From Marinobacter litoralis (GTDB taxonomy: Bacteria; Pseudomonadota; Gammaproteobacteria; Pseudomonadales; Oleiphilaceae), in assembly GCF_016427555.1 (NCBI RefSeq), contig NZ_JAELVS010000001.1, positions 310,001 to 374,000 on the forward strand: 64,000 bases of DNA, written 5' to 3'. Shown one piece after another: positions 38,788 to 47,825 of the stretch. The notes beneath the pieces are model-generated. The model did no database searches. It saw only the letters and a list, made by a program, of their open reading frames with translations, and was not told the origin of the DNA. Position 1 is the first letter of the stretch. Every line of letters starts with the position of its first letter. Both the position numbers and the translations under genes were made by a program.

Positions 38788-39915
38788 TTGGCTGATTTAA
38801 TACAGATTGCGCCGGGCGCATTGGTGATTGGCAAACCGCTGCCATGGGATGTGTTCGACACCAGTGGCACTGTGCTGTTGCGCCAAGGCTACATCATTAC
38901 CTCAGACGACCAACTTGAGCGCTTGTACGAGCGCGGCCAGATAAAACCCGTTGTATCCCGGCCCCGAAAGTTTGGCCAATACACTGACCCCCACTCTTGT
39001 AACCCCTTCGCCGAATACGGCGACTTGCTGGCCACGCTCGAAGCAACTCTGTCCGCCATAACGTCACAGACGCCCAGCGCAAAAAACCGCCTGTTGGGAT
39101 CGGCCCGCATGCTTGAACGGGTCTGCAAACAGGCGCCCGATGCGACACTTGCACTGGTCCACCTATATTCGGTTAACCCCAACATCTACGAACAGACCTT
39201 GTTCTACGGCATTCTTTGCCACTTCATCGCCCGACAGTTTAATCTGGAACACAAGCGCACCACATCACTGGTTCTCTCCGCGCTGACCGCAAATCTCGCC
39301 TTGATTCCCGTCATCGACCAGTTAAACGCTTCCAAGCATGTTCTCAGCCCAGAGCAACGCGCCGTCATTCGCAAACACCCTGAACGTGCTGTTGAAGCGC
39401 TGCAAGCTGCGGGAATATCCAATTCCCGGATACTGCAATGCATCATGCAGCACCATGAAAAAGCCGATGGTTCTGGATACCCTTTTGGCCTCACCGGTTC
39501 AGACATTCTGCCGGAAGCCGAAATCCTGGCGTTGGCAGAACGTTACGTTGCCATGATCACCAAGCGAGCCTACCGGGACCGGATGGACACTGTTGCGGCA
39601 ACAAAACTGTTGCGCACGCTCGGAAACGGCCAGCTTCGGCCAGCCATCCCGAAAGCCTTGCTCGAGATTCTCGGTGAGTACCCACCGGGTGTTGTGGTTC
39701 GCCTGGCGAATGATGAGATTGGGGTGGTGAAAAAGCGGCCCGAAGGCCACAGGGGCGCTATAGTAAGTGCCATAGTCAGCCCGAGAGGAAACCGGTACAC
39801 GGGAACGTTCGAGCGGAACACGAACGAACCGGAATACGCCATTGTCCGGCTCGAAGATGCGGAAGTTATGCCATCCATGGATTTCAGTCTGATCTGGGGC
39901 TTCCGAACCCTGTAA
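38788..39915 (+). CDS. HD-GYP-type protein with degenerate catalytic residues
   Basis: Protein of 375 residues. The N-terminal domain (GKPLPWDVFDTSGTVLLRQG) is the one usually preceding HD-GYP phosphodiesterase domains. The GYP part is intact: HHEKADGSGYPFGL at 222-235, then LALAERYVAMI. However, the HD dyad position reads LTANLALIPV (Thr167-Ala168), and the preceding conserved His position reads YEQTLF. At least two metal ligands therefore look lost, so it may bind rather than cleave cyclic di-GMP. The TTG start at 38788 has AGGGA eight bases upstream. It is divergent from the diguanylate cyclase. Confidence 0.82.
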   Translation: MADLIQIAPGALVIGKPLPWDVFDTSGTVLLRQGYIITSDDQLERLYERGQIKPVVSRPRKFGQYTDPHSCNPFAEYGDLLATLEATLSAITSQTPSAKNRLLGSARMLERVCKQAPDATLALVHLYSVNPNIYEQTLFYGILCHFIARQFNLEHKRTTSLVLSALTANLALIPVIDQLNASKHVLSPEQRAVIRKHPERAVEALQAAGISNSRILQCIMQHHEKADGSGYPFGLTGSDILPEAEILALAERYVAMITKRAYRDRMDTVAATKLLRTLGNGQLRPAIPKALLEILGEYPPGVVVRLANDEIGVVKKRPEGHRGAIVSAIVSPRGNRYTGTFERNTNEPEYAIVRLEDAEVMPSMDFSLIWGFRTL

Positions 39916-39927
39916 TCTTTCCCGGCG

Positions 39928-40359
39928 CTATTCGTCAGCGCTCGCAAACCGTGACCGTTCCATAGTCTGACCGGCCTGCGCCAACTGAGACAGTATGGCC
40001 GAACGAGTAACCACCCCAACCAATTTGCCATCTTCCACCACCGGATAGACTTTGGGTTTGCCCGCACCCAAATTCTGCGCCAGATCCACCACCGACATAT
40101 CCGGACTAACGGTTACCGGATTACGGAACATCACGTCGTCTACGTTGGGCTCACCTTCGCTGTGATAATTACTGACCAACAAAGCATGGATACAATCCTG
40201 TTCAGATACAAAGCCAAGCACTCGCCGCTGCCCGTCCACCACCGGCAATCCGGTGACGTGATTGTCTAGCAGAGTTTTGACCACATGGGTCAGCGGTTCC
40301 CCGCACCGAATCGGTTCTATGTGATTCCACATTACTTCAGAAACCTTCAATGAATGCAT
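39928..40359 (-). CDS. CBS-domain pair protein
   Basis: Small cytosolic protein of 143 residues made almost only of two CBS motifs. The first includes LLDNHVTGLPVVDGQRRVLGFVSEQDCIHAL; the second includes VYPVVEDGKLVGVVTRSAILSQL. Such stand-alone pairs bind adenine nucleotides and modulate partner proteins. The ATG at 40359 has GGGGG upstream. There are no operon partners; it is convergent with the HD-GYP gene. Confidence 0.88.
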   Translation of the reverse strand: MHSLKVSEVMWNHIEPIRCGEPLTHVVKTLLDNHVTGLPVVDGQRRVLGFVSEQDCIHALLVSNYHSEGEPNVDDVMFRNPVTVSPDMSVVDLAQNLGAGKPKVYPVVEDGKLVGVVTRSAILSQLAQAGQTMERSRFASADE

Positions 40360-40557
40360 AGGCAACCCCCTTGATTGTGGTTAATAACCTCTCATCCGGC
40401 CAACAGGCCTTTCTTTAAACATAGGCAATCCTTGCCGAAATAGGAAACTGTCACAGCCAAGCATTTCATAGCTGGAAATTATCAACTAAACTCAAAGAGT
40501 TATCTCTTAACGCACCAGAAACCGCCGCATAACTCAATGCAAACACCGGGAGTCCTC

Positions 40558-41919
40558 ATGGAAGCAATTTCTAACTTTGTAAGTGAAATCAACGGGTTGG
40601 TGTGGGGACCACCCATGTTGGTCATGATTTTGGGTGTCGGCTTGTTTCTGAGTCTCGGCCTCAAACTCATGCCCATCATGAAACTCGGCGCCGGCTTCCG
40701 ATTAATGTGGAACGGCCGGGCTCGCGGCGGCGACGATGAAGGGGATATCCCACCGTTTCAGGCGTTGATGACCGCGCTGTCAGCAACCGTCGGCACCGGT
40801 AATATCGCCGGCGTAGCCACCGCGGTGTTTTTGGGAGGACCCGGGGCGTTGTTCTGGATGTGGTTAACGGCACTGGTCGGCATGGCCACCAAGTATTCCG
40901 AGGCAGTGCTGGCGGTTCGGTTCCGCGAAGTAGACGAGCGCGGCGCTCACGTGGGTGGTCCGATGTATTACATCCGCAACGGATTGGGCAGAAAGTGGGC
41001 CTGGCTGGGTGTACTGTTTGCCATTTTTGCCTCGGTTGCGGCCTTCGGTATCGGCAACACCGTGCAGGCCAATTCTGTCGCCGATGTTCTTGAAGTCAAT
41101 TTCAGCATTCCGCACTGGGCGACCGGTCTGGTCCTGATGGCGCTGGTCGGGATGGTACTGATAGGCGGCATCAAGCGTATCGGGCAGGTTGCCAGCGCGC
41201 TGGTGCCGTTTATGGCCGTGTCTTATGTGATGATCGGCCTGGTGGTTCTCGCCATAAACGCCCACGAAATTCCCGCCGCCTTCAATTTGATCTTCAGCTA
41301 TGCCTTCAGCTCTGCGGCAGCCGAAGGTGGTTTTGCCGGCGCCGCCGTCTGGGCCGCCATCCGTTTCGGTGTTGCCCGCGGTATTTTTTCCAACGAAGCC
41401 GGCCTGGGTTCAGCCCCCATCGCCCATGCGGCTGCTCAAACCAAAGACCCGGTTCGCCAAGGCATGGTGGCCATGCTCGGTACCTTCATCGATACCATCA
41501 TCGTGTGCAGCATTACCGGCCTGGTGATCATCACGTCAGGCGTGTGGACATCCGGCGAAACCGGTGCCGCCCTGACCTCTCTGGCTTTTGAGACCGGCCT
41601 TCCGGGGCTGGGCAACTATATGGTGGCCATTGCCTTGGCGATTTTTGCCTTTACCACCATCCTGGGCTGGTCCTTCTATGGCGAGCGCAGCATCGAATTC
41701 CTGTTCGGTGTGAAAGCGATCGTGCCTTACCGGATTATCTGGGTCATCGCGATTCCAGTAGGCGCAACCGTTAATCTCGGCTTCATCTGGCTGCTGGCCG
41801 ATACGCTGAATGCCATGATGGCCTTGCCCAATCTGATTGCCCTGCTGCTGCTCAGCCCGGTGGTGTTCCGCCTGACCAAAGACTATTTTGATAAGCAGAT
41901 GAGCCCCGGCGTGCACTGA
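40558..41919 (+). CDS. Alanine/glycine:cation symporter (AGCS) family protein
   Basis: Na+- or H+-coupled amino-acid carrier of 453 residues with about 11 helices. Family hallmarks are FQALMTALSATVGTGNIAGVATAVFLGGPGALFWMW, GGPMYYIRNGLG, FSNEAGLGSAPIAHAAA and ILGWSFYGERSIEFLFG. The ATG at 40558 is supported by GGGAG; a TTG/ATG start further upstream is not needed. It is a single gene ending before a hairpin at 41936. Confidence 0.94.
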   Translation: MEAISNFVSEINGLVWGPPMLVMILGVGLFLSLGLKLMPIMKLGAGFRLMWNGRARGGDDEGDIPPFQALMTALSATVGTGNIAGVATAVFLGGPGALFWMWLTALVGMATKYSEAVLAVRFREVDERGAHVGGPMYYIRNGLGRKWAWLGVLFAIFASVAAFGIGNTVQANSVADVLEVNFSIPHWATGLVLMALVGMVLIGGIKRIGQVASALVPFMAVSYVMIGLVVLAINAHEIPAAFNLIFSYAFSSAAAEGGFAGAAVWAAIRFGVARGIFSNEAGLGSAPIAHAAAQTKDPVRQGMVAMLGTFIDTIIVCSITGLVIITSGVWTSGETGAALTSLAFETGLPGLGNYMVAIALAIFAFTTILGWSFYGERSIEFLFGVKAIVPYRIIWVIAIPVGATVNLGFIWLLADTLNAMMALPNLIALLLLSPVVFRLTKDYFDKQMSPGVH

Positions 41920-41935
41920 ATTCGACTCATTTAAC

Positions 41936-41955
41936 CGCCCACACGGACGTGGGCG
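41936..41955 (+). terminator. Hairpin after the AGCS symporter gene
   Basis: CGCCCAC-ACGGAC-GTGGGCG is a perfect 7-bp stem 17 bases past the stop codon. It has no T-tract. It is probably a weak or rho-assisted terminator. Confidence 0.45.
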
Positions 41956-42099
41956 CTGCAAATGAGATAGATCAAGCGCCCTTGCATTTACCCCCCTGTG
42001 GCTCCATGGTTACTTGTATACACTGTGCTATCCAGTTGGCTGAGCCAAGGCGCAGCCACAATCCTGAGATCGACAACAATGCGTGAAAGGAGAACGAGC

Positions 42100-42753
42100 A
42101 TGAGTTTACGCCTAGGAGATACCGCACCGGATTTCGAACAGGAATCCAGTGAAGGCACTATCCGCTTCCATGAATGGCTAGGAGACAGCTGGGGTGTTTT
42201 ATTTTCGCACCCTGCCGATTTCACCCCTGTGTGCACAACCGAGCTGGGCCTGACCGCGAAACTGAAAGACAAGTTCGCCGAGCGCAACGTGAAGGCCATT
42301 GCTCTGAGCGTTGACCCTGTTGACTCTCACCATGAATGGATCAAAGACATCAACGAAACCCAGGGCTGCACGGTGAACTTCCCGATCATTGCAGACGAAG
42401 ACCGCAAGGTTTCCGAGCTGTACGACATGATTCACCCGAACGCAGACAGCAGCCTGACAGTTCGCTCTCTGTTCGTGATCGACCCGAACAAGAAAGTTCG
42501 CCTGATCATCACTTACCCGGCCTCCACCGGTCGCAACTTCAACGAAGTGCTGCGTGTGATCGACTCCCTGCAGCTGACCGACGACCACAAAGTGGCGACA
42601 CCGGGCAACTGGGAGCAGGGTGGCGATGTGGTGATTGTGCCCTCGCTCCAGGATGAAGACGAAATCAAAGAGCGTTTCCCGAAAGGCTATAAGGCTGTTA
42701 AGTCATACCTGCGGATGACGCCAGACCCCAAAACCAACTGGGGCGGTGATTAA
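42100..42753 (+). CDS. Peroxiredoxin, Prx6 (1-Cys) type
   Basis: Thiol peroxidase of 217 residues reducing H2O2 and organic peroxides. The peroxidatic motif is HPADFTPVCTTELG (Cys about 46), and the segments LSVDPVDSHHEWIKDI and the C-terminal Prx6 extension with VVIVPSLQDEDEIKERFP are characteristic. The ATG at 42100 has AAAGGAGAA directly upstream; the longer reading frame to 41998 is non-coding leader. It is a single gene ending at a strong terminator. The reductant is not encoded nearby. Confidence 0.95.
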   Translation: MSLRLGDTAPDFEQESSEGTIRFHEWLGDSWGVLFSHPADFTPVCTTELGLTAKLKDKFAERNVKAIALSVDPVDSHHEWIKDINETQGCTVNFPIIADEDRKVSELYDMIHPNADSSLTVRSLFVIDPNKKVRLIITYPASTGRNFNEVLRVIDSLQLTDDHKVATPGNWEQGGDVVIVPSLQDEDEIKERFPKGYKAVKSYLRMTPDPKTNWGGD

Positions 42754-42773
42754 TCGCTACGGGCACTAAATGC

Positions 42774-42805
42774 AAAAAGGGCAGGTGATACCTGCCCTTT
42801 TTTAT
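42774..42805. terminator. Bidirectional terminator between peroxiredoxin and metQ genes
   Basis: AAAGGGCAGGT-GAT-ACCTGCCCTTT is a perfect stem with a T-run on the right and an A-run on the left. It serves both convergent genes. Confidence 0.95.
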
Positions 42806-42831
42806 CTCCGTGAGTTAGCTATTGCCGGCGA

Positions 42832-43614
42832 TCAGAAAGCCGGAACAACCGCGCCCTCGTATTTTTCCTTAATGAAGTCTTTAACCGCATCGGATTTCAA
42901 TGCGTTGGCCAACTTCTGCATGGCTTCGCTGTCTTTGTTATCCGGACGCGCAACCAGAATGTTGACGTAAGGAGACTCGGAGCCTTCGATAATCAGAGCG
43001 TCTTCAGACGGGTTCAGGCCTGCTTCCAGCGCGTAGTTGGTATTGATCAGGGCAACATCGACCTGATTCAGGATGCGCGGCAGAGTCGCGGCTTCCAGCT
43101 CTTTGAAGTCCAGATCTTTCGGGTTATCAGCAATGTCACGCGGAGTCGCGGTGATCTTGCTTTCGTCTTTCAGCGTGATCAGTCCGGCTTTCTGCAGCAG
43201 CAGCAGGGCACGGCCACCGTTGGTGGGATCGTTCGGAATCGCCACAACCGCGCCTTCTTTCAGATCATCCAGTGACTCGACCTTGGTGGAGTAGGCACCG
43301 AACGGCTCAACGTGCACGCCCGTTACCGTGACCAGGCTGGTACCACGGCCATCGTTGAATTCGTCCAGGTACGGCTGATGCTGGAAGAAGTTCGCATCCA
43401 TTCGCTTCTGGTCAACCTGAATGTTGGGCTGAACATAGTCAGTGAACACTTTCACATCCAGCTCAACACCCTGTTCCGCCAGTGTCGGCTTCACAAATTC
43501 CAGCAACTCGGCGTGAGGTACCGGAGTGGCGGCAACCGACAGTGATTCTGCGGATACCGCGGTTGAAAACGTCGCTGTGGCGGCCAAGGCCACCAGTGTT
43601 TTCTTCAGATTCAT
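42832..43614 (-). CDS. metQ: Methionine ABC transporter substrate-binding protein
   Basis: Periplasmic NlpA-family binding protein of 260 residues for methionine. The signal peptide (1 to about 22) ends AVSA|ES with no lipobox Cys, so it appears to be a soluble rather than lipid-anchored MetQ. Family motifs are VAATPVPHAELLEFVKP, NFFQHQPYLDEF, VHVEPFGAYSTKV and PNDPTNGGRALLLLQKAGLI. It is last in the metN-metI-metQ operon. Confidence 0.95.
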   Translation of the reverse strand: MNLKKTLVALAATATFSTAVSAESLSVAATPVPHAELLEFVKPTLAEQGVELDVKVFTDYVQPNIQVDQKRMDANFFQHQPYLDEFNDGRGTSLVTVTGVHVEPFGAYSTKVESLDDLKEGAVVAIPNDPTNGGRALLLLQKAGLITLKDESKITATPRDIADNPKDLDFKELEAATLPRILNQVDVALINTNYALEAGLNPSEDALIIEGSESPYVNILVARPDNKDSEAMQKLANALKSDAVKDFIKEKYEGAVVPAF

Positions 43615-43652
43615 CTACACATGCTCCTGCTTTTATAGCTCATTATTCTTGA

Positions 43653-44330
43653 TTACTTACGACTGAAATACAGCACCAGACGATCACCCGCCATTTGCAG
43701 CAACTGTACGAAAATCACCAGCAAAGCAACGGTAATGACCATCACATCGGTTTGGAAACGCTGGTAACCGAATCGAATGGCCAGGTCACCCAAACCGCCA
43801 CCACCGATAACACCGGACATAGCGGCATAAGACACCAAAGTGATCGCCGTAACGGTAATACCCGCGATGATGCCCGGAAGTGCTTCCGGCAGCAAGGCAC
43901 CGAACACGATCTGCCGGATGTTCGCGCCCATCGCCTGTGTCGCTTCGATAATGCCCCGGTCTACTTCTCTGAGTGAGGTTTCTACCAGTCGGGCAAAGAA
44001 CGGCGCACCACCCGCCACCAGCGGTGGAATTGCACCAGCCACGCCCAGAGAGGTGCCGATCAGCATCACCGTGAACGGAATCATCACGATCAATAGAATG
44101 ATAAACGGCACCGACCGCAGCACGTTGACCACAAACGACAGCACTGCATAAGCCACCGGCTGCTCAAGCAACTGACGCTTACCGAACAGGAACAGCAGCA
44201 CGCCAATCGGCAGGCCAATCAGCACGCTGAACAACAGCGACATACCCACCATTACCAGGGTGTCCCAGCTGGCGATACCGATCTCGGCCCAGTCCACGTT
44301 ACCCATCAGGCTTTCCATTAGAGCTTCCAT
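43653..44330 (-). CDS. metI: Methionine ABC transporter permease
   Basis: Membrane subunit of 225 residues with five to six helices. It carries the usual MetI sequences LPIGVLLFLFGKRQL, NVLRSVPFIILLIVMIPFTV, and the coupling loop EATQAMGANIRQIVFGALLPEALPGIIAG. Its start overlaps the last base of metN, and metQ follows 38 bases later. Confidence 0.95.
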   Translation of the reverse strand: MEALMESLMGNVDWAEIGIASWDTLVMVGMSLLFSVLIGLPIGVLLFLFGKRQLLEQPVAYAVLSFVVNVLRSVPFIILLIVMIPFTVMLIGTSLGVAGAIPPLVAGGAPFFARLVETSLREVDRGIIEATQAMGANIRQIVFGALLPEALPGIIAGITVTAITLVSYAAMSGVIGGGGLGDLAIRFGYQRFQTDVMVITVALLVIFVQLLQMAGDRLVLYFSRK

Positions 44331-45337
44331 CAGCGCACCACCTCCACGTGTACATCTGCGGCTTCGAGGGCTTTCAGTGCCACCTCAACATCGCCGCCGA
44401 TCAGAGAGAGGGTCAGCTGGCCATAGGGCGTGTCTTTGATGTGGTCGATGCGACCGGACAAGATGCTGAAATCGACACCGGATTGCCGGGCCACGTTGCC
44501 CAGCAAAGGCTTGTAGGTAGACTCGCCCTTGAAGGTCAGGCGCAGAATGCGGCCTTCAGCCTTCTGCAGGTTTTCCTGCAGCTCATCGCCGTCGATACTT
44601 TCGCTTTCCAGCACGAAGTCCCGGGTGGTGGGATGCTGAGGGTGCAGGAACACTTCACTGACTGGTCCCATTTCCACCACACACCCCGCGTCCATCACGG
44701 CAACCCGGTCACACACCCGGCGGACCACATCCATCTCGTGGGTAATCAGCACAATGGTGAGGCCCAGCTCTTTGTTGATGTCTGCCAGCAATTTCAGAAC
44801 CGACTGCGTGGTTTGGGGGTCCAGTGCGCTGGTCGCCTCGTCACACAACAAGACGGTCGGTCGGCAAGCCAGTGCCCGGGCAATGCCCACACGCTGCTTC
44901 TGGCCTCCGGACAACTGCGAAGGATATTTGTTGGCATGATCGCTCAGGCTCACCCGCGCCAGCAATTCTTCGACTCGCTCCCGGATCTCGGTTTTGCTGT
45001 AAATACCGGCCAGCTTCATCGGAAACGCGATGTTATCGGCAACCGTTTTGGATGACAGCAAGTTAAAGTGCTGGAAAATCATCCCCACTTTACGGCGAAA
45101 AGCACGAAGCTCCGCTGAGGAGTAGCCGGTGATGTCTTCGCCTTCGATCAGAATCCGGCCACCGGATACCGGCTCAAGCTTGTTAATCAACCGAATCAGT
45201 GTGGACTTGCCTGCGCCGGAATGGCCAACAATGCCAAAAACCTCACCGGTTTCGATGGTCATACTGGTCGGGCGCAACGCGGGAATGTCCCGGCCTCCTA
45301 CCTGGTACGACTTTCTTACCTCATCAAATACAATCAT
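44330..45337 (-). CDS. metN: Methionine ABC transporter ATP-binding protein
   Basis: ATPase of 335 residues with Walker [10 protein letters not shown], signature LSGGQKQR, Walker [14 protein letters not shown] and switch ITHEMDVV. The C-terminal about 90 residues form the NIL/ACT-like regulatory domain ([29 protein letters not shown]) through which intracellular methionine inhibits uptake in E. coli MetNI. It is first gene of the operon. I see no clear MetJ box or SAM riboswitch in the 153 bases upstream. Confidence 0.96.
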   Translation of the reverse strand: MIVFDEVRKSYQVGGRDIPALRPTSMTIETGEVFGIVGHSGAGKSTLIRLINKLEPVSGGRILIEGEDITGYSSAELRAFRRKVGMIFQHFNLLSSKTVADNIAFPMKLAGIYSKTEIRERVEELLARVSLSDHANKYPSQLSGGQKQRVGIARALACRPTVLLCDEATSALDPQTTQSVLKLLADINKELGLTIVLITHEMDVVRRVCDRVAVMDAGCVVEMGPVSEVFLHPQHPTTRDFVLESESIDGDELQENLQKAEGRILRLTFKGESTYKPLLGNVARQSGVDFSILSGRIDHIKDTPYGQLTLSLIGGDVEVALKALEAADVHVEVVR

Positions 45338-45467
45338 GGTCAGTGCCTTGGATAAGCGCTTTCGTCAAAGCGTCGTGGGGCAGAGTGAAAGCCGCTGATT
45401 ATAACGTATTCGGCGGCCAAACCCGAACCACTGTCCAAGGGCCGTTTGTGGGTAGTTGCCCGTACGC

Positions 45468-45488
45468 AGAGCGGGAAGAGCCCGCTCT
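45468..45488 (-). terminator. Hairpin past the 3' end of the 202-residue unknown gene
   Basis: AGAGCGGG-N5-CCCGCTCT is a perfect 8-bp stem placed 2 bases beyond the stop codon at 45491. No T-tract follows. It probably acts as a terminator or mRNA 3' end for the minus-strand gene. Confidence 0.45.
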
Positions 45489-45490
45489 GG

Positions 45491-46099
45491 TCAATGCAGG
45501 GACCGCAGCTGCCTTGGGTACAGGGCTGCGCTGACTTCCGGCTCTTCCAGCAGGTTGGCCAGCTCCCGATCGATATCGGTTTCTTCACCTTCGTCCGGCA
45601 GGGGCTCGAACAGGGTATTCAACCAGGCGGCAATGTTGGGAGCGCTGTCCCGGTCATAATCGGAGGACAGTGCCTTGATCCGCCGAAACCCGATAATGCG
45701 CTGGTGCCTCGGATCCCGAATTTGCTCGAAGCCGCGCCAATAGATTCTCTCCCGGGTGTGCAGCTGCACAAACAGGGTATCGATTGGGCCGGCATCGTCT
45801 TCCGGATTCTCCTCATCGTCAGCAACGGCATCCTGCGCCTGGTCAGCGGCAGGTTTGCGGCGCACGGTGGTCCACGCGGGGTAGAGAACCGCCACGGCAT
45901 CTGCTTCGACATGCTCACGCGCAGCTCGCAGAATCAGACCCCAACGGGCCTTGTCGGCATCGGTCTCCAGAGATTGGATGGGTAGGTCATAGCTTTGGTC
46001 ACTGGACAGCACGATCGCCATCATCGGGGCATCTAACTCCCCCATGGCTTCCGCCTGTGCTACGGATACCAGATCGTCGATTGCCATCGATTGGTTCAT
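45491..46099 (-). CDS. Hypothetical acidic protein
   Basis: Not recognised. The protein has 202 residues and no signal peptide or membrane segment. It is notably acidic, with a run of Asp/Glu in the middle (AVADDEENPEDDAGP) and near the end (LPDEGEETDID). The N-terminal half has a plausible alpha/beta pattern (MMAIVLSSDQSYDLPI, ADAVAVLYPAWTTV). The segment TLFVQLHTRERIYWRGFEQIRDPR looks conserved in character. It starts with ATG at 46099, is a single gene between metN and the amidase gene, and has normal base composition. Confidence 0.65.
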   Translation of the reverse strand: MNQSMAIDDLVSVAQAEAMGELDAPMMAIVLSSDQSYDLPIQSLETDADKARWGLILRAAREHVEADAVAVLYPAWTTVRRKPAADQAQDAVADDEENPEDDAGPIDTLFVQLHTRERIYWRGFEQIRDPRHQRIIGFRRIKALSSDYDRDSAPNIAAWLNTLFEPLPDEGEETDIDRELANLLEEPEVSAALYPRQLRSLH

Positions 46100-46241
46100 A
46101 AGATGCTCGCCTCCTCGATGCCATCAGAGTGGTCAGGGAACCTGACCCCTGACTTACAGCATAGCGTGTTCACTGTCGAAAAGATAAACGTGGGGGCTTG
46201 GGCGCAAATCTCAACCCTGCGCCCAAACCGCGCAACCTCAC

Positions 46242-47729
46242 TCAGAATACGTCGTCCAGGCGCGCATAGTTCTCAAACCACGGGTTAACTTCTTCTAACT
46301 GGGCCGCCAGCTGTAATAGCCGAGCCTCACCACCGTGCGCAGCACCCAACTGGATACCGACGGGCAGGCCGTTTCGGGTCCAATGCATAGGTACCGACAT
46401 AGCCGGCGTACCGGTGAGGTTGGCCAACTGGGTAAACGGCGTGCGAGCCAGACTCTCCATAGCAATCTCGTCAACCTGGCCGCTGCGGTGCACCAGCTTA
46501 CCAGCCTTTAGCGCCAGCATCAGTTTGGCCGCGACTTTCAAGTGCGCCGGCGTGTCGAGCTCGCCAACTTTGGCCGGAAGCTGGCCCGCAGTAGGGCACA
46601 GATACAGGTCGAAACGGTCGAAATACGCGCCCAGAGCTCGGGCGAAATCGTTCCACTGCTGACGGCGCGCCACATAGTCCGGCAAGGGCATGGTATTACC
46701 CAGCATTGCCAGCAGGCGAGTGTCCAGCTCCAGATCCTTGTCGGTCGCTCCATACTGTTCTTTGGCTCGTTGAGCCATTACCGAGACTTCGCCAAAATAC
46801 AGCGAGAGGTAACAGCGGGCGAGTGCCAGGCCATCAAATTCCGGGCGCGCGTATTCCACCTCGTGCCCCATGCTCTCCAGCATACGGGCGGTTTCCTCTA
46901 CCGCCGTCACGCATTCCGGAGCAACCTCAGTGTCGTAGGGTGAAGACGTAAACACCCCGATCTTCAGTTTGCCCGGCGATTGCTGCATGGCCTTCAGCCA
47001 GGAGGTTTCCGGCTCGGGAATCCGGAACGGATCGCCACTGGCCGGCCCCGCCAGCACATCGAGCATGGCGGCACTGTCTCGCACCGTGCGGGTCACCACA
47101 TGATCGGCAGAGGCACCTGTCCAGGCTTCCCCCACGTTGGGCCCCGGCGAGATGCGTCCGCGGGACGGTTTCAAGCCAAACAGGCCGTTGTACGCGGCCG
47201 GTATTCGGATCGAGCCGCCGCCGTCGTTGGCACCCGCCATCGGCACGATACCGGCCGCCACCGCTGCTCCTGATCCGCCACTGGAACCGCCTGGCGTTCT
47301 GCTGAGATCCCAAGGGTTCCGGGTAGGCCCCCAAAGCTCCGATTCCGTTACCGCTTTCAAGCCAAATTCCGGCGTAGCGGTACGGCCAAGAAACACCAGC
47401 CCACCTTTGCGGGCGCGGCGAACAAACTCTGAATCCTGAGCCGGCACATGGTCTCGATAGGCGCGGCTTCCATAGGTACAGGGGTAACCCGCCTGCTCCT
47501 GAGCCAGATCTTTCAGTAGCAAGGGAACACCTGAAAACGGAGCGTCATCCGGAAAGGATTGCATCTTGGCTTCACTGAACTGCGTCTGGCAAACCGCGTT
47601 CAACTCTCCGTTGACGGTGTTGGCGCGCTCAATCGCCGCCGCGACGACTTCTTGCGATGTCACCTCGCCCCGGCGCATCAAATCCGCCAACGCCGTGGCG
47701 TCATATCTCAGATATTCAGACTGTTTCAT
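46242..47729 (-). CDS. Amidase (amidase-signature family)
   Basis: Hydrolase of 495 residues. The Lys-Ser-Ser triad is visible: Lys73 in VPLLLKDLAQ, the Gly/Ser-rich loop TPGGSSGGSGAAVAAG at 146-160, and the nucleophile Ser173 in DGGGSIRIPA. There is no GatB/GatC partner nearby, and the substrate-side sequences differ from GatA, so a free amide hydrolase is likely. The natural substrate cannot be deduced. It is a single gene. Confidence 0.9.
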   Translation of the reverse strand: MKQSEYLRYDATALADLMRRGEVTSQEVVAAAIERANTVNGELNAVCQTQFSEAKMQSFPDDAPFSGVPLLLKDLAQEQAGYPCTYGSRAYRDHVPAQDSEFVRRARKGGLVFLGRTATPEFGLKAVTESELWGPTRNPWDLSRTPGGSSGGSGAAVAAGIVPMAGANDGGGSIRIPAAYNGLFGLKPSRGRISPGPNVGEAWTGASADHVVTRTVRDSAAMLDVLAGPASGDPFRIPEPETSWLKAMQQSPGKLKIGVFTSSPYDTEVAPECVTAVEETARMLESMGHEVEYARPEFDGLALARCYLSLYFGEVSVMAQRAKEQYGATDKDLELDTRLLAMLGNTMPLPDYVARRQQWNDFARALGAYFDRFDLYLCPTAGQLPAKVGELDTPAHLKVAAKLMLALKAGKLVHRSGQVDEIAMESLARTPFTQLANLTGTPAMSVPMHWTRNGLPVGIQLGAAHGGEARLLQLAAQLEEVNPWFENYARLDDVF

Positions 47730-47825
47730 CGGTTACCCTGTTTTTGTTATCTACTAAAAGACCTATAGACATTTGTCGTATAAACCGGAAACTCCGGAGC
47801 TTACGTGATTACCTGAGCGAGTACC

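Noticed and set aside
41936-41955. Hexaloop ACGGAC identical to hairpin 1 of the nasC-like leader, after the AGCS symporter gene
   Set aside because: There is no second hexaloop hairpin and no overlapping terminator, and it lies at a gene 3' end; it looks like a simple terminator hairpin with a chance loop match.
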